Assembly (NCBI GenBank): GCA_008931825.1
Contig: QXVZ01021462.1
Location: forward strand, 1-38,530
From: Phallusia fumigata
Taxonomy: Eukaryota > Chordata > Ascidiacea > Phlebobranchia > Ascidiidae
Length of the DNA: 38,530 bases
Direction of reading: 5' to 3'
The notes beneath the pieces are model-generated. The model was not told the origin of the DNA. It saw nothing but the letters and a program-made list of their open reading frames with translations, and ran no database searches. Of the stretch, positions 21,401-29,135 are shown in pieces. Position numbers and translations under genes: made by a program. Position 1 is the first letter of the stretch; each line of letters starts with the position of its first letter.

Positions 21401-22194
21401 TTTATCAAACATTTTATGACAAAAGTGCATAAACAAGACTCTGATGAAAAAATAATGTAACCCTTTCATGAATTGTTACCTTTTGTGCACATGAGCATGC
21501 TTGCGCAGTGATGACAAACTGGAAAAAGATTTTTCACATTCCTCACATGCAAATGAATGTGGTGGCATCACATTGTTCTTATAGTCCTGTACTTTTTTGT
21601 CACAACTGTCAGCATGAACATTGTGATGTGAAGTTGATGTGGTGCTCTCCAAGTTGTCTGTTTTAAATATCATGTTACACAATGCAAGTAACATTTTTTA
21701 AAAGTAAATTGCATACTGTTTAAATCTTGCTCTAATATTGTGTTGTAGGTTGAACTGCAAAAAGTCAATTTACTGGTAAAAGGCTCGCCAAACTCTCTCT
21801 TCACCTGCAAACAACACACATTACATTTTCGGAATTTTTTTTCACAAATCCTCACAGAAAGAGTTTTTTGTGTGTGCAATTGAAAAAAAAAAACGAAAAA
21901 GGTGACTTTTGCCGGAGTGCATTTCCACAAACACTATATATAACTCAATATGACAAGGATATATATTATATCATTATTATACAGAGTCTCATAAGCGAGC
22001 CTAGGAAAAAACAAAACACACACATAAAGTTAAAAATTTTGCTATTATACCTGGGAAAAGTATTGTCTCACAAAAAAATCAGAGTCTTCTTCAAAGATTT
22101 CCTGTTTTACTTGGACATTTTGAAGGACTTTAGAATATTGCAAGCCTTTATCTTCAGGGCAATGTGTGGCCTCATTTTCAATGCTACAGTCCAT
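18415..22194 (-). CDS. C2H2 zinc-finger protein with seven fingers, second gene of a probable operon
   Basis: Five minus-strand exons join in phase to 363 residues: 22194-22051, 21804-21717, 21657-21480, 20555-20518 and 19058-18415, each with GT/AG ends (phases 0, 1, 2, 1). An isolated finger (CEECEKSF to HAHVH) lies at about residues 115-135. Six more run from about 193 to 354, several with TGEKP-type linkers, for example CGKSFRQKGNLSKHIRVH. The N-terminal half is acidic and carries three sumoylation-type sites (VKQE, VKRE, VKEE). A nuclear DNA-binding regulator is expected; no specific orthologue was recognised. The 38-base exon 3 is the least certain; without it the last exon could start alone at the ATG at 19056. 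The gene starts 64 bases after the ALKBH8 stop on the same strand, so co-transcription is likely. Confidence 0.8.
19263..19805. repeat. GC-rich TIR element, copy 1 (inside the zinc-finger gene)
   Basis: Ends are inverted: GGGATTCACA on the left, and GGGATTTACACCAG as the reverse complement on the right. Inside lie GGTTGCGGCTGGCG, GTAGCGGCTGCG and GGGGGCTTCACACTAGCA, then an AT-rich middle, then CGCCGTCGC and CCGGCGTGAAT blocks. A second copy with the same block order lies at about 26302-26745. It is a non-autonomous MITE-like element in intron 4 of the zinc-finger gene; no target duplication was found. Confidence 0.65.
20770..20950 (-). repeat. Dispersed GTTACCCCACTA-family repeat, copy 1
   Basis: The plus strand shows TAGTAGGGTAACTGCTG, then ACTACAATGACATGTTCTAC AAACTGTC, then AGGGGAATAGTGGGATAACT. 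The same blocks occur at 25000-25310 and, on the other strand, at 34010-34490. It is an interspersed AT-rich repeat lying in an intron of the zinc-finger gene. Confidence 0.6.
20940..21135 (+). repeat. Dispersed repeat, copy 2 (CACTAAATCAAT family)
   Basis: Has AGCACTAAATCAATCACCAG, then AACGTTATGAGGC, then GCTGCAGCTACACCGTAATT, the same order as at 1380-1500. It abuts the previous repeat through a GAGTTGAGTTGAGTTTATTT block whose reverse complement also occurs near 37010. Confidence 0.6.
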
Positions 22195-22258
22195 TTTAAA
22201 CAGACTTCAAAAAAACATTCAAAAAAGTTTTATTTTTCATTAGGTTTGAAACCATTCC
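22195..22258 (-). promoter_or_regulatory. Intercistronic region of the ALKBH8/zinc-finger operon
   Basis: These 64 bases separate the ALKBH8 TAA from the next ATG on the minus strand. They contain an AATAAA (22229-22234), then a T-rich tract ending in GAAG (AG at 22206-22205), ten bases before the ATG. A poly(A) signal followed by a polypyrimidine/AG acceptor is the layout expected where an upstream mRNA is cleaved and the downstream one receives a spliced leader. There is no room for a conventional promoter. The leader addition itself is inference. Confidence 0.65.
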
Positions 22259-24049
22259 TTAAGACCCTTTTTGTAAAACAACAGCCCAATTACCATTGTC
22301 ATAATAAGAATCAACTACACAACTATATGGACACTGGCAACATAAATTTTCTAGTTCATGCTGCCTGAACACATGGTAGTAACGATAAAATGTAGGTGGG
22401 CTACTGAGTTTGTCTTTCGAGTCCTCTGTCATTGTTTTTTTTAATTTCCAGGGCACCAACACATCTTGTTGTTCAAAGTTTGTTCTATTTTTATGAAATG
22501 GTATAGATAACCCTTTGCCATCATAATCAGTATTTGAAATGTTAGTTTTTGGTGTGTCTGCATTTTTCAAATAGTTGGATCTTTTGTTTTTAAACGTTTG
22601 CTCCTCAGCCCAAACATAAATTAGAATTTTTCCTTGTGCCCTGGTGACGCGTAATAGTTCTTGAATGACAGAGATCCGCCTTGTTTCAGTTGACAAATGG
22701 TGAAGAACCGCTATGCAGATGCAAGCATCAAAGGAAGAGTTTCTTGTTGGTATGTTTAAACCATCACAGATAAAAACGTTGCTACTTTTAGCACGACTAA
22801 TGTTTGTAAGTGACTGACTGTAATCACAACCAAACATTGCAACGTTCTCGCAGACTTTTAAATATCTTCCACTACCACAGCCAACATCCAAAACAGTGCT
22901 ATGCTTACCAAGACCTGACAAAAATTCCACCACCTTTGGCCATGGCTTTTCCCTTGTCTGTGAAAAATGATCAGCTATATCATTATACACAGCATGTACA
23001 TATTGCTTTTCCATACTTCCAGCCTCATCCTCATTGCCAGGTAGTTTCACATCAGGCAATTGGTTGGTTGATTTAAGTTCATCCGTTTGAACTGCTATAG
23101 TGTTCCTGAAAGTAAGAGAAATTCTGATCCCACGTTGGACAGCAACAGGACAATCATCACTGCCAGTAATTATGTCAATTTTTTTCTGTTTAATACAATG
23201 ACTCCATTTATATCTGGCATCTCCAGTAAAAAAGATAGCAGAGCGAGGGTTGACAACAAATTCAGTCACCTGATCACCAAAACTCATTTCCATGACAACA
23301 GAAGTACCAAGACTTACAGTAATAATTACTTCCCCAAAGGCATCAGGATTATCCACATGACTAGCAATACCATCTCCAGGCTCGTATTTGTTGATGGTCA
23401 GTTGATCAGGTTTGTGTTTTATGTTTGACAACTCAAGAAGCTTCGTTACTAAACTGTCAACATATGTTGGAAATCCATGACTTGACAATGGTTCATTCTT
23501 GTCAACATCATTGGTTCCATAACGAAACCTGTAGCCATAATGTAAAACACTCCTATGTTTAAGTTTTTCAAATACAGAAGTTGGAGGTGGGGATGTAAAA
23601 TCACTTTTAATGTTTGTTAACAAATGCATTTCTTCCTCTTGTGATAAAAACTCTTCACATAAAATTAGTCCAGGGGGCAGTTGAGATGAAACTTTAACAG
23701 AGGGATGTGCACTTGTGTTTAAGTCAACCATACTTGTCAAAAAGAATAAATAAAGAACAGCAGTTTTGTTTTGTTCACAGCTCTTTTTCAGAACTGTTTC
23801 CTGCAGGTTTGTAATAGAAGATACAGCAGATGCAACAGAATCCAAAGTTACACAAGCGTAGGAGTGGTGAATTGAGGTGTTTACTGATTTAACAACTCCA
23901 TGCTTTTCAAATATCTCAGTTATTTGCTGAATGCTTATACCATTGCCCAAACCTCCATTGGCAATCACAACAAATTTTGATGGGTCTTCCGATATCAGCA
24001 GACCATTGTTTAACAGCTTCTTTTTAATTTTTGTGATTTTCTTAGACAT
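22259..24049 (-). CDS. ALKBH8: ALKBH8, tRNA wobble-uridine methyltransferase and hydroxylase (intronless)
   Basis: Completes mcm5U and (S)-mchm5U at the tRNA wobble base, using SAM in the methyltransferase domain and iron/2-oxoglutarate in the AlkB domain. The 596-residue ORF is uninterrupted; human ALKBH8 is about 664. RRM-like segment at about 20-100 (VVIANGGLGNG). AlkB domain at about 110-320: iron ligands H231 and D233 (HVD) and H284, arginines R309 and R315 in RISLTFR, plus KHKPDQLTINKYEPG. Methyltransferase from about 345: motif I VLDVGCGSGRYL at 386-397, then AVLHHLSTETRR. The end (QDVLVPWKLK, YRYYHVFR, SYYDNGNWAVVLQK) matches the family. The ATG at 24049 is chosen because the frame has only a GTG and then a TGA upstream. 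The cysteine cluster after the AlkB domain of vertebrate ALKBH8 (CNC and a further C) is absent. No introns, unlike every neighbour. Confidence 0.95.
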   Translation of the reverse strand: MSKKITKIKKKLLNNGLLISEDPSKFVVIANGGLGNGISIQQITEIFEKHGVVKSVNTSIHHSYACVTLDSVASAVSSITNLQETVLKKSCEQNKTAVLYLFFLTSMVDLNTSAHPSVKVSSQLPPGLILCEEFLSQEEEMHLLTNIKSDFTSPPPTSVFEKLKHRSVLHYGYRFRYGTNDVDKNEPLSSHGFPTYVDSLVTKLLELSNIKHKPDQLTINKYEPGDGIASHVDNPDAFGEVIITVSLGTSVVMEMSFGDQVTEFVVNPRSAIFFTGDARYKWSHCIKQKKIDIITGSDDCPVAVQRGIRISLTFRNTIAVQTDELKSTNQLPDVKLPGNEDEAGSMEKQYVHAVYNDIADHFSQTREKPWPKVVEFLSGLGKHSTVLDVGCGSGRYLKVCENVAMFGCDYSQSLTNISRAKSSNVFICDGLNIPTRNSSFDACICIAVLHHLSTETRRISVIQELLRVTRAQGKILIYVWAEEQTFKNKRSNYLKNADTPKTNISNTDYDGKGLSIPFHKNRTNFEQQDVLVPWKLKKTMTEDSKDKLSSPPTFYRYYHVFRQHELENLCCQCPYSCVVDSYYDNGNWAVVLQKGS

Positions 24050-24100
24050 ATTTTTCACACATCACAAGTGTTGCTACCTAACCAAATCTGCAAAACACAT
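24042..24100 (-). promoter_or_regulatory. ALKBH8 5' leader with candidate splice acceptor and overlapping uORF
   Basis: On the minus strand a TGTGTTTTGCAG acceptor-like sequence ends near 24090, about 40 bases before the ALKBH8 ATG. It could be a 5' UTR intron end or a leader trans-splice site. Between them an upstream ATG at 24062-24060 opens a six-codon ORF (MCEKYV) whose stop at 24044-24042 overlaps the ALKBH8 start in another frame. Confidence 0.45.
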
Positions 24101-25600
24101 TTTCCACAACTTAATTTTACCAGAGTGGTGTCATTGTCCATGTAGACATTACACACACATTATGAAGCTTTAAATGACAATTTCCACACCAGTTTTTAAA
24201 TGACATACTGTTTTCCACAGTAAGTCCTTCTCCCCTTGGCATTTTCTTACAAATTTGTTTTTGCAACCATAAACTTATGGGTCCTCAAATACATGCAATT
24301 GGTAGTGGTGTCAATAGGTTATGGCCAGTTTTACATTTACAACAAAAAAAGTTAAAATAACTTTGCTAAATTCCAACAAATTATTTCTAACGCCATTTCA
24401 ACAATGTTAAAACTTGGCGGTGACAGGAGAACAGTCATTTACTGTGGCATGTTTATTAAAAAACCTTTCTAAATTGCACTGTCACAAGCAAAAATATGGA
24501 CAAGAACAATTATAACATGTGCCACAGGTTGCTATAATGTAATCCTTTGACCAAGTGCTGTATTTTGCATCATACTTTCACAAACAAACGCTCTATGTTT
24601 TAGCATGAATGCAAGGTTACTGCAGGACAGAGTAACTAAAAAATGTGCCTTGTGCCATTACTAGCTGATATAATGCTTGTGCGACAAGACGTTCGGAAAC
24701 TGTTTTGTACATTTCACTACATGCTCAAGTCAAAAACAAGTTGTAAATAGAAAGAGAGAACTGGCTTTCATAGTAGGGGTCTTTGTTTACATACATTCCA
24801 TTTCCATACACATTCTGTTGTGCTTTACTATTTGTGAACATAAATGTTTTAAATACAGCACTTGTGCACACTTTGTCAGTGGCTTATCAGAGCACACACA
24901 GCTTTGTCACTTTTTTCATGAAACTTTTACTGTGGTTGGACTCCAGCCAGAGTAGTGACACTAGACAAAAAGGGACTAAGCTTTTTAGAACATGATTTGA
25001 CCCATTTTAGGGGACTAGTAGCGTAACTGCAGATGTCATAATGTAAATCACTGCAATTATTGTACAACAATAATTATTACACAAACTGTTTAAACACCCA
25101 ATTTTGTTACTGATTATTGAGGTAAATGCTGGGTATAATGTAAAACACAGCAATGACTGTACCATAAAAAATGCTCTACAAAACATCTAAATTGCATCCA
25201 ATTTGGACATTGTTTAATTTTGGGGGTAAAACTCATCAAATATTGCACCACAATGACATGTTATACAAACTGACAAAATTTTATTCAATTCTAAGATCTA
25301 AAATTTTAAACTAACATGACACACTGCATTGACCAGCAGTGTAAGTTTCATCCAATGCATTAAACATTTCACACCAAAAGTGAACAACCTGCAAGGCAGA
25401 AAAAATAAATACAAACAAAATGAAAAGAATATGTGTCCCCTTCAGGAAAGTAATACTGCAGTATATAATGCAGATTAACATGCTTATAATTTATATTCAA
25501 AATTTCCATTTGTATTTTGTTTATTCGAACAATTTGGTCCCTTAAAAGCCGAAAATCCCATTAGACATAGCAGCAATAGAGAGTATATTTAGTGCATTTA
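24101..25600. other. Intergenic spacer upstream of ALKBH8
   Basis: AT-rich, with no credible exon. The reading frames at 24677-24995 are random-looking and start from non-ATG or unsupported codons. It includes a dispersed repeat at 25000-25310. Confidence 0.5.
25000..25310 (-). repeat. Dispersed GTTACCCCACTA-family repeat, copy 2
   Basis: The plus strand shows GACCCATTTTAGGGGACTAG, GTAACTGCAG, then CACAATGACATGTTATACAA ACTG, matching blocks at 20770-20950 and, reversed, 34010-34490. A TATGTGTCCCCTTCAGGAAAG block near 25430 has its reversed partner near 33920. Confidence 0.55.
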
Positions 25601-25610
25601 GTGTCAGTGT

Positions 25611-25835
25611 TTATTCCATATGTATAATTCCACATGTGAAAACCCTGTGGTGATTCAGGAACACCCTAAAGTCACCACGGAACTCACCATTACGAATTAC
25701 CACCACACAAGCAGTCACCACATGGGCTGCTCGGTCATCCAGAACATGTGACGTACTTGACGTTTGTGTTAACAATATTACCATCATTGGTTGTGGTAAC
25801 TGTCCGTGTGTCCGTGTGATGGGATGGCCAACCCA
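25611..25835 (-). CDS. Unrecognised minus-strand open frame, doubtful
   Basis: An open frame of about 75 codons without a clear ATG start (the first codon of the open stretch is not ATG); the stop overlaps an AATAAA. Residues such as RGDFRVFLNHHRVFTCG look protein-like but no family was recognised. It could be a last exon of a small minus-strand gene with 25900-26042, or part of a repeat. Confidence 0.2.
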   Translation of the reverse strand, partial: WVGHPITRTHGQLPQPMMVILLTQTSSTSHVLDDRAAHVVTACVVVIRNGEFRGDFRVFLNHHRVFTCGIIHME

Positions 25836-25899
25836 AGTAGCCCGCAAAACATTTTTTGAAATGACGTTTACACTTGCATAATTAACAACTAACTTACTG

Positions 25900-26042
25900 A
25901 TAGAATTCCAACAATTGTTTCCGAAATTCTTTTTTTTAACAGCAAATTTTTCAAATCAATGTATAGCTCTCTATGTCTCTGGCTCACTATTTCAAATTTA
26001 TAAACCACGTACTGTTTGGCTTTCTTCGGCGCAACAAATGCC
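25900..26042 (-). CDS. Possible first exon of an unrecognised gene
   Basis: The ATG at about 26042 opens MAFVAPKKAKQYVVYKFEIV and runs to ATTCTATCA followed by a consensus donor GTAAGT. Composition is protein-like (basic and amphipathic) and in-frame codons upstream are also open, so the start is uncertain. No acceptor that joins it in phase to 25611-25835 was found. Not recognised. Confidence 0.3.
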
Positions 26043-26301
26043 ATTGTTATGACACAATCATGTTTTATGTCGTTTGCTTCAACACATTCATAACACTGCA
26101 CAACGTTGAGAGCAGTGAAACAACTTGCTTGCATAAAACAAGCGATTTAAAACTAATTTATTCACATACACCAGGGGTCGGCAAACAGTTAAGCATAGTC
26201 TGCCAGTTCACAACTTATGTCATAATGTTAAATATCTTGCGTACCATGTTGATGACATCACTTTCTTACGTTCCTACGTTTAGTGGGCTTGTTCTTAAGC
26301 T

Positions 26302-26745
26302 GGATTCACACCAGACGCGTTTACGGTTGCGGCTGGCGATGCGTAGCGGCTGCGGTTGTGCGCGGCGCATGAAGCAGCAGGGGGCTTCGCTATAGATATG
26401 GCTTCACACTAGCAAGGCGGTTGGCGACAACGTATTCCATTAAATTCATTTCAAAAATTCCTGCTATAATCATGACACAATATTTTACACTAATTATTCT
26501 TAAAACATTTTTAAACTTATTGACATAATTACAAACATTTTTATAACTGCCACAAATTTATTGTAATAAAACAATTTAAACAAGCCAAATAGCCTACAAA
26601 AACAAGGTTCTGCATCCAGCAGGACACCTGGCAAACACTGCGGAAAAGCAAATCAGATTTAACTTTGCCGTCAGCTGCTTTAACAAAGATAATTACGCCG
26701 TCGCAGCAGGACGCCGGCTGGCGTGAATGCCCCGCCGCTGGCCGC
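26302..26745. repeat. GC-rich TIR element, copy 2
   Basis: Begins GGATTCACACCAGACGCG, then GGTTGCGGCTGGCGATGCGT, an AT-rich middle, ACAAGCCAAATAGCCTAC, GCCGTCAGC and GGCGTGAATGCC, in the same order as copy 1 at 19263-19805. The right end is less well preserved. Short ORFs across it are incidental. Confidence 0.6.
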
Positions 26746-27362
26746 AAGATCAAAATACGCACCGCTACCGGTAACAGCGTTTCGTTTGAATCCCCTGTAC
26801 AATCTGTTGAAGCGCTGGTCTGCACGCACTCTCAATCGCTCGTTACTGCGGTTGCACTGCACTTGACCTACACAACTTGAATGATCACCCCGCGTGTCAA
26901 CCGTGGCACGCCTGCCAGGGGTTGCCGATCCCTGAAATACATACGAAAGTACACGCAACAAAACTCTGTGTGATGACGTTACACAGTGCCACGTGCTCGC
27001 GAGCCGCGGTTTAGCCACCCTATGACGGTTGGACAACGTCGGTCTGCGCTAATGGGCCGTTTGAGTTCCACTTCGTTGTTGTGGCAAGGTTCTTCATCGA
27101 TGCGTTCAATAAACTTCGGATATTTGGGCGTAAGTTTAAAACACTTACGCGATAGTTTCACGAATCACGCAAACTAACAGCCTAAATACAACACCGCGCA
27201 CCGTAGCACTATACATAGGAATGTCAATTTAGCCCAGAGCTGCATCCCATCAAACAATGGGCGGAAATGTTACAAAGTTCATGAAGCGTTTTGACCATGG
27301 GAGCAAACAATTTTATGTACAGCGTGGAACTTTGAGCTCGTTGGTCGAACCAAAGAACATCC

Positions 27363-27520
27363 AATGGCGTAGCCAGCCCAAAACTTTAAGGGGGCCAAGT
27401 AACCCAACTTAATGTAAAACTTAGGGTTTTTTTCCGGAGAAGCCTACTTCAATGTACAATTTTGAAATTTGGGAGGGGCCATGGCCCCTTTCGCCCTCCC
27501 CCCTTTGGCTACGCCCCTGT
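27363..27520. repeat. Short TIR element (GGCGTAGCCA ends)
   Basis: The left end ATGGCGTAGCCAGCC is mirrored by TTTGGCTACGCCCCTG on the right. It is about 158 bases with a GC-rich palindromic right half. A decayed relative is at 2450-2575. Non-autonomous DNA element, superfamily not assigned. Confidence 0.65.
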
Positions 27521-27775
27521 ATACAGGTTATATAGTATTCTTTGGTCGAATTGCAGTGCTTTGCAAGCGCCTATTGCTGAATTTTGCACAATTTTCGTTA
27601 GTGGTCGCTACAGTACAAACATATTATTTTTGAATTTCGCTGGTCAACAATGAGTCTAGTATTATAGGCGACATAATTAAAAATGTTAGTTTTAAAAATT
27701 AATTTTTATGATTTTTAGTTATTTGTGATAATGTAATTTTTTTAAAGTATATCTGTGGGAATTTCCAAATTGTGA

Positions 27776-28141
27776 ATGCAAAGCGAACCCTACAAATCCC
27801 AACCCCTCGAAGGAAAATATTTTATCTCTATGCGTGGGAGCTGTGATTGGCTAATAAAGCTTGTGTACCTTGTCAACAAGAAATTGCTAGAAGTCTGCGC
27901 AGAGATTTACGTCTTCGCTGCAATCCGGTTTGTCTGGTTTGCCCATTTTAATTTTAACGTGTTAGCCGATGAAGAAAAGGGTGAACCGAATTTGCGTAAT
28001 TTTTTACATTTATTTGTCGATGCTTGGTTTACATGTCTAATTGCCATTTATTACCACAATGTTTTTAAAAAAGCTCCTGCTTTAATGACAGGACCTTTTG
28101 CCTTTGACCCATTTATTAGTGCAACAAAAGTTGTCCCATAA
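27776..28141 (+). CDS. Small predicted membrane protein, unrecognised
   Basis: A single-exon ORF of 121 residues from an ATG to TAA, with sensible codon use and no low-complexity sequence. Two hydrophobic stretches stand out, at about residues 44-60 (VCAEIYVFAAIRFVWFAHF region) and 78-95 (FVDAWFTCLIAIYY). They are separated by a polar loop with DEEKGEPN, suggesting a two-pass or hairpin membrane protein. The C terminus reads FDPFISATKVVP. No family was recognised. It could also be an exon of a larger gene; the flanks show no clear acceptor. It ends 65 bases before a TIR element that may supply its 3' UTR. Confidence 0.5.
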   Translation: MQSEPYKSQPLEGKYFISMRGSCDWLIKLVYLVNKKLLEVCAEIYVFAAIRFVWFAHFNFNVLADEEKGEPNLRNFLHLFVDAWFTCLIAIYYHNVFKKAPALMTGPFAFDPFISATKVVP

Positions 28142-28206
28142 GAATGTTCCACACAGACTTTTCCTGAATGCAGTCAATTGTCCAAAGTGTTATCATGATT
28201 GTAACA

Positions 28207-28619
28207 GGGTGGTACTAAACACCGCATGGTACCGCATGATACCGCATCTTACATGGTGTTTTGTACACTTCCCTGGGGTCTCATATTACCCATGGTGTGT
28301 TTGTATTCTCCCATGGGGCCTCGTACACACCCATGGGGTCTCATTTACTTCCATGAGGTCCCATAATTTTCCATGGGGTCTTATATTTTTGGATGGAGTA
28401 TCATACTATCCAATGGGGTCTCATTCTCCCCATGGGGTCTCGTATATACTCCCATGGGGTCTCATATTCTTGGGTTGGATATCATACTTTCCAATGGGGT
28501 TTTATATTCACTCATGGGGATATCATGCCTTATACTCTTTGATAGGGTTTCACCTTCCTAAGATGTCATGCGGTATCATGCGGTACCATGCGGTATCATG
28601 CGGCGTTTAGTACCACCGG
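28207..28619. mobile_element. Non-autonomous TIR element with 8-base target duplication and minisatellite core
   Basis: Flanked by perfect direct repeats TTGTAACA (28199-28206 and 28620-28627), the length expected for hAT-type insertion. The ends are inverted: GGTGGTACTAAAC followed by alternating TACCGCATG units on the left (28207-28251), mirrored at 28559-28619. The interior (about 28255-28530) is a run of about ten degenerate units of roughly 20-30 bases built on CCATGGGGTCTCAT. No transposase. Long ORFs across it come from the repeats. Confidence 0.85.
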
Positions 28620-28761
28620 TTGTAACACGTGGGTAAAAATGGTTAGGATAAATGAATTGCTATGGGTTTAAACTGCTTATGTACTGTGGGTCCAACCAAC
28701 TTTGCATTATTGGCCATTTTACAGCAATATGTAGGATTTTGCTATAGCTTACTATCAACCN

Positions 28762-29008
28762 ATGGGGATATCATGCCTTATACTCTTTGATAGGGTTTCA
28801 CCTTCCTAAGATGTCATGCGGTATCATGCGGTACCATGCGGTATCATGCGGCGTTTAGTACCACCGGTTGTAACACGTGGGTAAAAATGGTTAGGATAAA
28901 TGAATTGCTATGGGTTTAAACTGCTTATGTACTGTGGGTCCAACCAACTTTGCATTATTGGCCATTTTACAGCAATATGTAGGATTTTGCTATAGCTTAC
29001 TATCAACC
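28762..29008 (+). repeat. Redundant copy of 28514-28760 at a contig join
   Basis: After the N at 28761 the sequence restarts at ATGGGGATATCATGCC as at 28514 and repeats 247 bases, apparently without difference. It includes a second copy of the right end of the TIR element. Read as an unmerged contig overlap. Confidence 0.85.
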
Positions 29009-29135
29009 TACTTTAATAAAATTTACATTGTACAAACGGAAACACTTTATAGTCCCAACAAAAACTGCAAACACTTTTGTAACAAACTGATATGGTGTTT
29101 TGTTTAAACAGTAAACACTTAAGTTGTTTGGCATA

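Noticed and set aside
24050..24058. ALKBH8 start three codons upstream at 24058
   Set aside because: That codon is GTG, preceded in frame by TGA. The first ATG is at 24049.
28098..28610. 170-residue plus-strand ORF
   Set aside because: Encoded almost entirely by the minisatellite core of the TIR element; the repetitive peptide is a by-product.
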